From Clostridia bacterium (GTDB taxonomy: Bacteria > Bacillota > Clostridia > Oscillospirales > CAG-272), in the NCBI GenBank assembly GCA_017452545.1, contig JAFTME010000062.1:1-36498 (forward strand): a stretch of DNA of 36,498 bases, written 5' to 3'. Under the pieces are notes generated by a model, which saw only the letters and a program-made list of their open reading frames with translations, was not told the DNA's origin and did not search any database. Shown one piece after another: positions 15,952 through 24,411 of the stretch (position 1 is its first letter; each line of letters opens with the position of its first letter). Both the position numbers and the translations under genes were made by a program.

Positions 15952-16440
15952 TTACCAAAGCAGCAAAATCAAGCCCAAAGCGCCACACGTACAAAGTGCC
16001 GTTACGACGCGCGTGCGCGGCTCCTCCTCCCTTTGCAGGGCTGCTCTCTCCTGCTCCAGCAGCATCAGCACGCCGTCGATCTCCTCGGCGGCGTGGATGC
16101 CATCCGTTGCTTGCTCCGTATGCCCCGCCAGGCGCAGCAGCGCCTCCCCGCACGAGCCGCCCAGCACCTCCCCGCCGCGCCGCAGCAATGCGCGATACGG
16201 CAGGGGCTCGGTGCTCTCCTTTCCACCAAGCAGTTGTCGGCGCTGTGTGCTATCAACTGCGGCGACGGCCTGTGCTACGGGCTGTGCCGAGGTACGGATG
16301 CCGTGCTGCAGGCGCTGCAAAAAAGCGATCCAGCTCTGCAGCGTTTCCCGCTTGCTCACGAGGGCGCGGCGGTAGCCAAGGGCGGCGGCAAGGGCTGCAC
16401 CCAGCAGCACGGCAGCGCCGATCAGCTTAAGCAATATCAT
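15952..16440 (-). CDS. spoIIIAB: Stage III sporulation protein AB (162 aa)
   Basis: SpoIIIAB resembles type II secretion F-type proteins and is thought to anchor the SpoIIIAA ATPase at the membrane. It shows an N-terminal membrane helix (about residues 3-22), a long helical cytoplasmic part beginning KRETLQSWIAFLQRL, and a C-terminal hydrophobic helix. The start ATG at 16440 overlaps the spoIIIAA stop as ATGA, a coupling signal. The longer open frame to 16620 lies inside spoIIIAA and is rejected. Confidence 0.93.
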   Translation of the reverse strand: MILLKLIGAAVLLGAALAAALGYRRALVSKRETLQSWIAFLQRLQHGIRTSAQPVAQAVAAVDSTQRRQLLGGKESTEPLPYRALLRRGGEVLGGSCGEALLRLAGHTEQATDGIHAAEEIDGVLMLLEQERAALQREEEPRTRVVTALCTCGALGLILLLW

Positions 16441-17357
16441 ACGCCGCGAACCTCCTCCCACGGGGTTACTGTATAGGCGTAGTCTGCGCCCGCAGCGGCA
16501 CGCAGCAGCCCGACGTAGCAGCCGAAGGTGCCTGCGCCATGCAGCATACGCAGCTCGGGACGGGCAAGCAGCTGACGCAAATTGGCGGCGTGTGCGCTGG
16601 CGATCAGGGGCACGCCGCACAAGGTAGCGGAAAGCACGGCACGTGCCTCGCCGCTCCCCAGCTCGTCGCAGACGATGACCTGTGCGCCCAAGGTACGTGC
16701 GGCGATCTCGATTCCCTCGCGCTTGGGGTAGCCCGACAGGATATCCAGCGCAGCATCGCGGGAAAAGGCGCCGTCGTCCAGCTCGCGGCGGCTATCGACG
16801 AGCACCACGCGCATTGCGTTTTGTCCGCAAGAGAGGGCGGAGGTCAATGCGCGCAGCAGTGTGGTCTTACCGACGGCGGGTGGCGCGTAGATCAGCGTAC
16901 CGCGCGGGAAGGCGGCTCTCACTGTGGGGAGGATGCCCTGTCCGACACCCGGGAAGCGGGCGGGGATGCGGATATTGACCGAATCTACGTGCTGCAGGTG
17001 AGAACCATCCGCATCGGACGAATTTCCCACGGTGCCGCAAATGCCAATACGGACGCCGCCGCGAAGTGGCAGGTATCCGCGATCCATACAGGTACGATAG
17101 GCATAGGGGGAGCCGTCGCAGGCAGCGAGCAGCAGCGTTTCCATATCCGCGCGCGTCCAGCAGAGCGAGGGCAGCGGGATATTCGTTCCGTTTTCCATAA
17201 CGCTGCAGGCATGACCGATGCGGAGACGGATCTCTTCGATGTGTCGGCAGGGCGTTTGCTGTAGGGCATACAGGGCGCGCTCGGGCAGGATGGCGCGCAC
17301 CGAGGGCGGCAGAGGGGGCATTTTTTGCGGGTGGTTGATGATAATGGTGCTTTTCAT
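16437..17357 (-). CDS. spoIIIAA: Stage III sporulation protein AA, ATPase (306 aa)
   Basis: Cytoplasmic AAA-type ATPase of the SpoIIIA complex, related to secretion ATPases. Walker A APPAVGKT is at residues 158-165 with Lys164, and a Walker B-like strand IVCDELG lies further on. The upstream domain has the typical EEIRLRIG and RGGVRIGICG motifs. ATG 17357 is preferred over 17378 because GGAGGA precedes it closely and nothing comparable precedes the longer start. It is the first gene of the eight-gene operon, and a candidate sigma-E promoter ends about 50 bases upstream. Confidence 0.94.
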   Translation of the reverse strand: MKSTIIINHPQKMPPLPPSVRAILPERALYALQQTPCRHIEEIRLRIGHACSVMENGTNIPLPSLCWTRADMETLLLAACDGSPYAYRTCMDRGYLPLRGGVRIGICGTVGNSSDADGSHLQHVDSVNIRIPARFPGVGQGILPTVRAAFPRGTLIYAPPAVGKTTLLRALTSALSCGQNAMRVVLVDSRRELDDGAFSRDAALDILSGYPKREGIEIAARTLGAQVIVCDELGSGEARAVLSATLCGVPLIASAHAANLRQLLARPELRMLHGAGTFGCYVGLLRAAAGADYAYTVTPWEEVRGV

Positions 17358-17408
17358 GCGTTCCTCCGTCTTGTCCATGCACTGGTACAGGATATGAGGC
17401 GGCGGGGG

Positions 17409-17436
17409 ATTTTATTACAGAGGAACGACGATATGG
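17409..17436 (-). promoter_or_regulatory. Candidate sigma-E promoter of spoIIIA operon
   Basis: On the minus strand CCATATC (17436-17430) resembles the sigma-E -35, and after 13 bases AATAAAAT (17416-17409) matches six of eight positions of CATACANT. It sits between the terminator of the upstream ECF gene and spoIIIAA. In Bacillus subtilis spoIIIA is sigma-E controlled, which supports the reading. Confidence 0.55.
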
Positions 17437-17467
17437 CAAAAGAAAAATGCCCCGCCTAAGCGGGGCA
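17437..17467 (-). terminator. Intrinsic terminator of ECF sigma gene
   Basis: An 8-bp GC-rich stem (17467-17460 with 17455-17448), a four-base loop and TTTTTCTTTT on the minus strand, five bases after the stop codon at 17472. Confidence 0.9.
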
Positions 17468-17471
17468 CAAG

Positions 17472-18755
17472 TTAAAAAATATAATCGCTGACGCAGTCGT
17501 ACCAATGCACGAAGGTCTCGCCGTTGATCAAAAGGCGCTCGTTTTCGGGCAGCAGCTCCGTCCACGGCTTAGAAAAGCGATGGAGCGCCCAATCGTTTTT
17601 ATTGAATCTGCGCCAGAGCACGGTGCGGCCGTTGGCGTCCAGATATTGCTCACTGACGACGCTGTCATTGAAGCATTGGATATCCATCACGCAGACGGTA
17701 TCGTACGAGCGCTCTCCGATGGTGACGGTATAACGGCCGACGACGTCCACGGTTTCTTGCTTCATTTGTCCTGTGATGACGTGAGCGTTGCGCTGCAGTT
17801 GTCCTTTGGAGGACAGCTCGACCTCGTTGCCGCAGTTGTTCTCGCCAAAGCCCCAGTTGGAGGTAAACTCCTCCCCGTCAAGGAAGGTATAGAGCTTACG
17901 GACGCCATTTTCGACGTGACTTTCTGCAAGATAGCGGCAATGGGTATCGGTAAGCTGGGCGACAAAGCGGCGTTCCATTTGATCCACCGCGCCTGTGCGG
18001 AAATAGTCCTCGGCGCCGTACTGCACGGCAGAGATCTCGACGCCCTCAATGCCGTGCACCTCTGCGCGGCCGAGCACGCGCATCTCGGTATATTCGGTTC
18101 TCCTGCGCGAGGGCATCTCGTACAGTCCCCAAGTCAGCGCTTCACCAAGGCGAGGGACGAGCATCCAGCCCTGCAGCTCCTCCCATCTGACGGGAAAGGG
18201 GGCTGCCGACGACGGCTCAATGTGATATGGTGGCAAATATTCGGGTATTTTTTGCATAGCATGATCTCCTTTTGGAAGTATTCTGGACGGATAGGCTTGC
18301 TTGAATTTTTGCTTGGCGTAATGCAGGCGGCTCTTTACCGTACCAAGCGGCAGTGAGAGCTGCTTTGCGATATCCTCCTGCGACAGATTTTTGAAAAAAT
18401 ACAAGTACAGGATCTGTTTTTCTTTATCGCCCAGTGCATCCAGCGTTTCCTGCACGGCGCTCCCTACCGTTACACCCATTCTGCCGCAGCGCAGCACCGA
18501 CTCCGACAGCGCATCCAGGGAAAGATGCATCTCTTTGGCTTGTCTGCGGTAGTAGTCCTTGCACTTATGGGCGGCGATGCCGATCAGCCACGCCTTGAAC
18601 GCGGTGGGGTCCTTGAGAGAATCAAAGCCGACGGTTGCGGCAAGGCAGGTCTCCTGGATGATATCCTCGGCATCGTAGGGATGATGGATCTTAAAGTGCA
18701 CGTAGCGGCGAAGCGGCACCAGATGCTCCTGCAGCAGCCGCTCAAGCTCTCTCAC
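17472..18755 (-). CDS. ECF sigma factor fused to unknown C-terminal domain (427 aa)
   Basis: Residues 8-75 form sigma region 2 (YDAEDIIQETCLAATVGFD and AFKAWLIGIAAHKCKDYYRR). Residues 105-155 form region 4 with its helix-turn-helix (EKQILYLYFFKNLSQEDIA and LPLGTVKSRLHYAKQKFK). This is an extracytoplasmic-function sigma factor. About 260 further residues follow; they are soluble, beta-rich in appearance, Trp/Tyr-rich and of no family I know (WGLYEMPSRR, FTSNWGFGENNCGN, YTVTIGERSYDTVCVMDIQ). The start is GTG 18755 with AAGGTGA upstream. A second in-frame ATG at 18257 (Met167) has its own strong AAGGAG, so the C-terminal domain may also be made separately. No anti-sigma gene is adjacent, so the extension may sense or inhibit (inference). 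An ECF-type promoter precedes the gene. Confidence 0.85.
   Translation of the reverse strand: MRELERLLQEHLVPLRRYVHFKIHHPYDAEDIIQETCLAATVGFDSLKDPTAFKAWLIGIAAHKCKDYYRRQAKEMHLSLDALSESVLRCGRMGVTVGSAVQETLDALGDKEKQILYLYFFKNLSQEDIAKQLSLPLGTVKSRLHYAKQKFKQAYPSRILPKGDHAMQKIPEYLPPYHIEPSSAAPFPVRWEELQGWMLVPRLGEALTWGLYEMPSRRRTEYTEMRVLGRAEVHGIEGVEISAVQYGAEDYFRTGAVDQMERRFVAQLTDTHCRYLAESHVENGVRKLYTFLDGEEFTSNWGFGENNCGNEVELSSKGQLQRNAHVITGQMKQETVDVVGRYTVTIGERSYDTVCVMDIQCFNDSVVSEQYLDANGRTVLWRRFNKNDWALHRFSKPWTELLPENERLLINGETFVHWYDCVSDYIF
18257..18271 (-). promoter_or_regulatory. Internal ribosome-binding site and start in ECF gene
   Basis: On the minus strand AAGGAG (18271-18266) lies eight bases before ATG (18259-18257 region, first base 18257 counted on the plus coordinate), in frame with the sigma gene at Met167, exactly at the boundary between region 4 and the extra domain. 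Confidence 0.55.
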
Positions 18756-18801
18756 GCGATCACCTTCCGACTTTTTTGCGTTTTGAAATCGATTTCACAG
18801 A

Positions 18802-18831
18802 TATAGTCGATCAAAAGCGGCAAAAGGTTCA
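18802..18831 (-). promoter_or_regulatory. Candidate ECF-type autoregulatory promoter
   Basis: On the minus strand TGAACC (18831-18826) and CGACTATA (18809-18802) are separated by 16 bases, the classic ECF -35 GAAC and -10 CGAC arrangement. It ends 47 bases before the GTG start, which suggests that the sigma factor transcribes its own gene. Confidence 0.5.
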
Positions 18832-18847
18832 ATGCTGACAAAATTAT

Positions 18848-18886
18848 TGCAGAAAAGGCAGGCGCATCCGCACAGCGGATGCGCCT
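18848..18886 (-). terminator. Intrinsic terminator of the long mreB-to-TIGR03936 unit
   Basis: A 12-bp perfect stem (18886-18875 with 18871-18860), a three-base loop and a modest T-rich tail (CCTTTTCT) lie 12 bases beyond the stop at 18898. Confidence 0.7.
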
Positions 18887-18897
18887 GAAACGACGGA

Positions 18898-19659
18898 TTA
18901 ACGGAATTCTGTCTCGCCGTCCTGCAGAAGGACGCGGCGGCGGATGATGGAATACTCCTCGATCTTAGGATCGCCGCAAAGCAGCGAGAAGCGATCCTTC
19001 AGCACGCGGATGATATACTCGGGATTGAGATAATCGGCGCCGGCGGTGGACAGCGTGGCGTGCAGGCGGAGCGTTCGCAGCGCGTCCGTGCTTGCGCCGT
19101 CCAGCGCGACGGTCAGCGTGCGGATGAGAGGAACGATATCGATCTCACGCAGCCCCGACTTGGACTTTTTCTCCACGGTGACGGGAGAGGTAGAAAGAAA
19201 CTGCTCGACGGCTGCGGGCAGCGCATCGTCCATACCGCCACAGCGGATGGTGATATCGTAGTCTGCCCATGCGATGGTAGAAAAATCCGCTTTTTCGCCG
19301 GGGACGTACGCCTCACAGACCTGCATTTCCTGCGTCATCTCGGCGTTGAGACGGTCGCGGATCTCCTCGCAGGGCATATCGCGCTCGATACGAAGATCGA
19401 TATATTCACATTCGCTCTGTGCGCCGACGCTCAGGGGCAGCGCGAAGATGACCTTGGCGTGGGGATTGAAGCCCTTGGTATACCACATGGGGATATCTGC
19501 GCGGGTCAGCACGCGGCCGATGTTACGCTGCATATCCAGATGCGAGATATACTGCATGCTTCCCATCTTACTGAATTTGATACGGACGGTACGGAAGCCG
19601 TCAAGCAGCGGATAGTCGGTCTTGGGGCGGCGGATCATTTGGTTGCGTTCGGGCAGCAT
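18898..19659 (-). CDS. TIGR03936 radical-SAM-associated protein, DUF2344 (253 aa)
   Basis: Partner protein of the TIGR03960 radical SAM enzyme encoded just upstream; in other bacteria the two are adjacent or fused. The diagnostic N-terminal motif RIKFSKMGSMQYISHLDMQR and the later WYTKGFNPHAKVIFALPLSVG are clear. Function is unproven; a role in RNA or ribosome modification is often suggested because homologues sit near rng and rplU. ATG 19659 has GGGAGGTG upstream, and the gene overlaps the previous coding region by 25 bases, so the two are translationally linked. Last gene of the unit, closed by a hairpin. Confidence 0.92.
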   Translation of the reverse strand: MLPERNQMIRRPKTDYPLLDGFRTVRIKFSKMGSMQYISHLDMQRNIGRVLTRADIPMWYTKGFNPHAKVIFALPLSVGAQSECEYIDLRIERDMPCEEIRDRLNAEMTQEMQVCEAYVPGEKADFSTIAWADYDITIRCGGMDDALPAAVEQFLSTSPVTVEKKSKSGLREIDIVPLIRTLTVALDGASTDALRTLRLHATLSTAGADYLNPEYIIRVLKDRFSLLCGDPKIEEYSIIRRRVLLQDGETEFR

Positions 19660-21521
19660 GAGCGTTCACCTCCCAGAGAATTTGCGCCGCAGCCGTTACA
19701 ATGCTCACGGCAGTTGGGCGTGGTTGTTTCGGCATAGGCACGGGCACGCTCGCGCTTGAGGTATGCCTTGGTCACGCCGCAGTCGATGATATCCCAGGGC
19801 AGCACCTCGTCCTCGCCCCAGACGCGGTTGGCGTAAAAGGCGGGATCGATGCCGCTGCGCTCAAAAACGGACATCCAGCGGTCATAGTCGAAGAATTCAT
19901 CCCAAGAGTCGAATTTGAAGCCCTCACGGCAGGCAAGCTCCAGCGCAGCGCCGAGACGGCGGTCGCCGCGGGCAAGCACAGCCTCCACGCGGCACACACG
20001 GGCATCGTGCTGATTGCAGCGGATCTTGCGGTCGGTGATCTGGGATACGAGGAATTTTTGCTTACGCTCCAGCTCCTCCAGCGTATCCTGTGCCTCCCAC
20101 TGGAAGGGGGTGAAGGGCTTGGGAATGAAGCAGGAGACGCTGACCGTGACCTGCGGTGCCTTTTTCGGTCTGCCGGGCGTTTCGTAGAAGCGGCGGATGA
20201 CGCGCTCTGCGAGAGTGGCGATGCCCTTGACGTCCTCGTCGGTCTCGGTGGGCAAGCCGTTCATGAAATACAGCTTGACCTGGCTCTTGCCAGCCTCGAA
20301 TGCCACGCCGACGGCGCGCATGAGGTCCTCCTCCTCGACGTTCTTATTGATTACATCACGCAATCTCTGTGTTCCCGCCTCGGGAGCAAAGGTCAGCGAG
20401 GAGGTACGGACGGTGGAGATCTTATCCATGAGCTCCTTGGTAAAGCTATCGACGCGCAGCGAGGGCAGGTTGAGGCTGACCATATGGTCGTCCGTCCAGG
20501 AAAGCAGCTGATCCGTCAGCTCGTCCAGCTGCGTATAATCGCTGATGGAAAGCGACGAGAGCGACATTTCCTCATAGCCGGTGGACTCAAACAGGCACTT
20601 TGCCTGGCGGTTGAGCACAGCGGGTGTTTTTTCACGGACGGGACGGTAGACCATACCCGCCTGGCAAAAGCGGCAGCCGCGGATACAGCCGCGATAGACC
20701 TCCAGCATGATGCGGTCCTGCACCGTTTCGACGTAGGGCATGACCACCTTATCGGGGAAATATGCGGTATCAAGATCCTTGATGATGCGCTTTTTGACCT
20801 GCTTCGGGATATCGTCGTAGACGGGTGTATAGGCGCGGACGGTACCGTCATCGTTATAGGTGACGTCGTACAGGGAGGGAACGTAGGCTCCCTGCACCGT
20901 TTTTGCTGCCTCGTGCAGATATGCGGCGCGAGAGTAGGTGCCCTCGTCCTTCATTTTGATGTACAGGCGAACCAGCTCGGTCAGCATTTCCTCGCCCTCG
21001 CCGATATTGAACAGGTCGAAGAAATCTGCCACGGGCTCGGCGTTATAGGCGCAGGGGCCGCCGCCGATGACGATGGGATCGTCCTCGCCGCGGTCAGCCG
21101 CACGGAGCGGAATATGCGCCAGATCCAGCATATTGAGCACGTTGGTATAGCTCATTTCGTATTGCAGCGTAAAGCCGACGAAATCAAACGCCGTCAGCGG
21201 ATCTCCGCTCTCGTGGGCGCACAGGGGAAGATCGTGCTTTTTCATCTCCTCCTGCATATCGATCCACGGATCGAATACGCGCTCGCACCAGATATCCTCC
21301 TCGCGGTTGAGCACGCCGTAGAGAATGCGCATGCCGAGGTTGGACATACCGATCTCATAGCTGTCGGGGAAGCAGAAGGCGAAGCGCGCCTTGACTGCTG
21401 CTTTATCCTTGATGATCTGTCCGTATTCGCCGCCGCTGTAGCGCCCCGGCTTTTGCACTGACTTGAGTACGGTGCTGCTGTAGGGGCAGGCGGAGGACGG
21501 ATGGTTGAGTTCTGTAGACAT
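19635..21521 (-). CDS. TIGR03960 B12-binding radical SAM protein (628 aa)
   Basis: A B12-binding-type N-terminal domain (RFAFCFPDSYEIGMSNLG and IVIGGGPCAYNAEP) is followed by a radical SAM core with the cluster motif GCIRGCRFCQAG at C279, C283 and C286. The length and the later FTPFQWEAQ and KSQVKLYFMNGLPTE stretches fit TIGR03960. The substrate is unknown. The C-terminal tail has a Cys-rich ending (CREHCNGCGANSLG) usual for the family. It starts 11 bases after the P-type-ATPase-like gene with AAGGAA as ribosome-binding site, and its end overlaps the TIGR03936 gene. Confidence 0.93.
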   Translation of the reverse strand: MSTELNHPSSACPYSSTVLKSVQKPGRYSGGEYGQIIKDKAAVKARFAFCFPDSYEIGMSNLGMRILYGVLNREEDIWCERVFDPWIDMQEEMKKHDLPLCAHESGDPLTAFDFVGFTLQYEMSYTNVLNMLDLAHIPLRAADRGEDDPIVIGGGPCAYNAEPVADFFDLFNIGEGEEMLTELVRLYIKMKDEGTYSRAAYLHEAAKTVQGAYVPSLYDVTYNDDGTVRAYTPVYDDIPKQVKKRIIKDLDTAYFPDKVVMPYVETVQDRIMLEVYRGCIRGCRFCQAGMVYRPVREKTPAVLNRQAKCLFESTGYEEMSLSSLSISDYTQLDELTDQLLSWTDDHMVSLNLPSLRVDSFTKELMDKISTVRTSSLTFAPEAGTQRLRDVINKNVEEEDLMRAVGVAFEAGKSQVKLYFMNGLPTETDEDVKGIATLAERVIRRFYETPGRPKKAPQVTVSVSCFIPKPFTPFQWEAQDTLEELERKQKFLVSQITDRKIRCNQHDARVCRVEAVLARGDRRLGAALELACREGFKFDSWDEFFDYDRWMSVFERSGIDPAFYANRVWGEDEVLPWDIIDCGVTKAYLKRERARAYAETTTPNCREHCNGCGANSLGGERSCCPNATK

Positions 21522-21532
21522 AATACCGTTCC

Positions 21533-24367
21533 TTATTTTTTATCGTTGTTTTTGGTTTTATCGGGCTTGCTTTGTGCCGCACCTGCACCGTCCAGCCAGA
21601 GATTTTTACGGGAAAGCATGGGAATGGGCAGGCAGAAGATGATCTGCAGCACGGCGGCGATAACGCTCACGCTCTGATCGACAAAGCCCGTCAGCGTCAG
21701 GGCGACGACGGCAAGCGAGCCTGCGATCATCATGATGCGCTGCAGTACGGAGAGCTGGCGGTCGTTGGTCAGCAATTTGTCGCACATCCGGACGGCGTGG
21801 GCAATATTTTTTGCGCTTCCCGTTGCGACGACGCCGCAATCCTCCGACGCGGAGACGCCGTGATGCTCATAGCGCACCGGCTTGAGCACGGTGACGGGGT
21901 TGGGTCTATGGGTGCGGCTGGCAGCGAGATATTCGTCGGTCAGGTTGGGATCGCAGGAGCGAATGGCAACCGCCGTTGCGCATGCGCCGAGCGAGGCAAC
22001 CATATGCTCAAAGTTGCCGTGGATGCGATAGTTGATCTCGTAGCCGAGGCGGATCTGACCGCCGAAGGCAAGATAGAGAATGCTGCTCTCGTCGTTCTTA
22101 CGGGCGAGAAGCTCGGCGTTGGTACGAGGCACGCGGATATTATTTTTGACCATAAAGGCAGAGGTTCCGGCAAGCACGCGGACTCGTCCGTCGATCCTTG
22201 CCTCAAGCCCCTCTGCAGACACGCGCAGGACCTCAACGCCGCCCTCGATCATATCCTCGGAGAGATCGGAGGTCGTGATCTTTCCCAACGTGCCGCCGAC
22301 GGCATGGAACAGGCGACGGGCATAGCGCACGAATTTGCGCGGATCGCCGCTGCCCTTGACCGTGATCTCGGTCGAGCTTTTTGCCTGCAGCATTTCAGTA
22401 TCGTCAAACACCAGCACACGCTCGCCGGCGATCTCATCGGGGGTGTTACAGCCGAGGATGGTTGCCTTTTTGGTTGCGAGGCGACGGGTGGCAAGCAGCA
22501 TGGGGTAGGCATAAGAGAGCAGCACGGCGCAGGGGGCGCAAAGCTGCATACAAAGCACAAAGGCAGAGGCTGCAGAGGACAGCGTGGGCTGCTGCAGCAG
22601 CGAAATACCGGCGACGAGCAGCGCGATGACAGGCTGCGCGCCCAGCAGGTATGCGATGCCGCGGTAGCGGGGCGTCGGCTCGTTGGTACGGCGGAAATAG
22701 CCGTCGATGCGCGCCGTTTTATCAACGGCGTACAGCTTACTGTCGATCTGATCGTTGATGATCTTTACGATATGACCGTCACGCACCACCTTTTTCTTTC
22801 GGGGCTCCAGCTCGCACAGCGCGACCTTGGTTTCGTTGCCCGAGATCACGGCGAAGGCTGTGCGCTCGCGGGTCACGTCCATCGGCTCGCCGATGACCAG
22901 CAGCACCATCAGCAGTGCGGCAGGCAGGTTGAGCGCGATGATGCGCGTCGGCAGGAAGGTGGCGAGCACGTCGTACAGCGCGGTGGTCAGCAGCACGGGA
23001 GAGACCACCGAGCAGGGCTCGGGGCAGCCGCGCAGCAGCTGCTTGATTCCGTACCAGACGCTATGCAGCGAGGGGGCTACGGCAAGCACCAGCAGCTGCA
23101 AGCCCAGCAGATGGCTGACGGGAGAGGTGGCGATATTTGCCACCGTAGCGGGCAGATAGGCGGAAAAATAGCCGGCGACGTCCCAGGCAAGCGTCAGCAG
23201 GGCAAACAGGATGGTCAGCACCAGGCGCCAGATGCAGGTGTTGCGGTTCTTTTTATAAGCGGCGGTGACGTCGTCGTTATCGGTGCTGCCACCGTATTCC
23301 TTACCGCGATAGCCCCACGCGCGATGGGCACGCTGGCGATCGGTCAGCGTTGCGAGCGGTGCGCGCTTGATCTTCTCGATGCGCTCGCCCTCAATGCGCT
23401 TGGTCAATTCGTTTTCATACCCCAGACTGAGAAGCAGAGCAACGTCCTCGTCGCTGAGCGTTTCCGCCTCGCGCAGCGGCGCGGGGCTACGGCGCGGTGC
23501 CTGGGCGGCGTCCTTTTTCCGCTGCGCCTGCATGGCGGCGTCCAGCGGAGAGGGGCGGGGCTTGACCGGTGCGGGGGCTGCGGGCGTCGGCTGCGGAGCA
23601 GGCTCGGGTACGGGGGCAGGGGTGGGCGCGGGGGCTTCTGCCTTGGGCTCTGCTGCTGCAGGCTCGGGCGGCACCTCCTCAAATTCATCCAACAGGATCT
23701 CGTCCTCACGCAGTACCACGGGATCGGGCTGTGTATCCTCGGTCTCGATGCTCTCTTCGGTTTTGTCCTCAGTCTCGGCTGCAGTCGTTTCCTCCGCGAC
23801 AGGCTCGGTGTGTTCCGTTTCCTGTGCCACGGGTGCAGGCTCGGCAGTCTCGGTGGCAGCGGCGACCTCGCGCACAGCTTCGGTCGGCTGCTCGTCGGCG
23901 GGCTCTGCCGGCTTGTCCGCGGCAACGCTCCCCTGCTCCGGGGTGGGGGGCACGGCGGGCGCTTGCTCAGCTTGCGCAGCGAGAGGCGGTGTCACCGCAG
24001 GGGGGGCGGGCAGGTCGCCGGGGCTTTCGTCCTCGACAACCTCCTCACCATCCTCGTCCTCCTGCGCGGCATCGTCCTCATCCTCGGCATCGATCTCCTC
24101 CATGGGAACAGCTTCGTCGTCCTCGTGCGTGGGGAGCGCGATCTCCTCCTCTGCGGCGGACGCTTGCTCCTCTGCGGGAACAAGCTCCTCGGTCTGCTCA
24201 CCGAACAGGCTATTGAATTTTTCGCTGATTTCATCGTCAAAGGCGGCTTCGTCCTCGTCCTTTACCGCCGTAGCGTCGGAAAACACGTCCTCCGGTGTCG
24301 TATCGGAATAACGCATACGCAGCTGGCGCAGCATTTCCTCCGCTGTGGTTTTTTGATTCTTTTCCAT
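21533..24367 (-). CDS. Degenerate P1B-ATPase-like membrane protein with acidic N-terminal domain (944 aa)
   Basis: Residues 1-320 are cytoplasmic, strongly acidic and Pro/Ala/Glu-rich, probably disordered. The rest has P-type ATPase architecture: membrane segments at about 376-400, 416-440, 452-472, 475-495, 569-590 and 596-622, then a cytoplasmic domain, then two C-terminal helices at about 877-897 and 900-922. The sixth helix carries CAPCAV followed by YPMLLATRRLATKKATILG, which parallels the CPC helix and linker of heavy-metal P1B pumps. The phosphorylation site DKTGT should follow, but the sequence reads VFDDTEML (Asp655-Asp656), and no TGDN/GDGxND hinge is visible. The protein is therefore probably not a pump; a structural or regulatory role is inferred. 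It lies in one unit with rlmB and two radical-SAM-related genes. Confidence 0.8.
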   Translation of the reverse strand: MEKNQKTTAEEMLRQLRMRYSDTTPEDVFSDATAVKDEDEAAFDDEISEKFNSLFGEQTEELVPAEEQASAAEEEIALPTHEDDEAVPMEEIDAEDEDDAAQEDEDGEEVVEDESPGDLPAPPAVTPPLAAQAEQAPAVPPTPEQGSVAADKPAEPADEQPTEAVREVAAATETAEPAPVAQETEHTEPVAEETTAAETEDKTEESIETEDTQPDPVVLREDEILLDEFEEVPPEPAAAEPKAEAPAPTPAPVPEPAPQPTPAAPAPVKPRPSPLDAAMQAQRKKDAAQAPRRSPAPLREAETLSDEDVALLLSLGYENELTKRIEGERIEKIKRAPLATLTDRQRAHRAWGYRGKEYGGSTDNDDVTAAYKKNRNTCIWRLVLTILFALLTLAWDVAGYFSAYLPATVANIATSPVSHLLGLQLLVLAVAPSLHSVWYGIKQLLRGCPEPCSVVSPVLLTTALYDVLATFLPTRIIALNLPAALLMVLLVIGEPMDVTRERTAFAVISGNETKVALCELEPRKKKVVRDGHIVKIINDQIDSKLYAVDKTARIDGYFRRTNEPTPRYRGIAYLLGAQPVIALLVAGISLLQQPTLSSAASAFVLCMQLCAPCAVLLSYAYPMLLATRRLATKKATILGCNTPDEIAGERVLVFDDTEMLQAKSSTEITVKGSGDPRKFVRYARRLFHAVGGTLGKITTSDLSEDMIEGGVEVLRVSAEGLEARIDGRVRVLAGTSAFMVKNNIRVPRTNAELLARKNDESSILYLAFGGQIRLGYEINYRIHGNFEHMVASLGACATAVAIRSCDPNLTDEYLAASRTHRPNPVTVLKPVRYEHHGVSASEDCGVVATGSAKNIAHAVRMCDKLLTNDRQLSVLQRIMMIAGSLAVVALTLTGFVDQSVSVIAAVLQIIFCLPIPMLSRKNLWLDGAGAAQSKPDKTKNNDKK

Positions 24368-24411
24368 TCACTCACCTCCGTTACTTGCGATGGGTGCGTT
24401 GAGGCGCGGCA

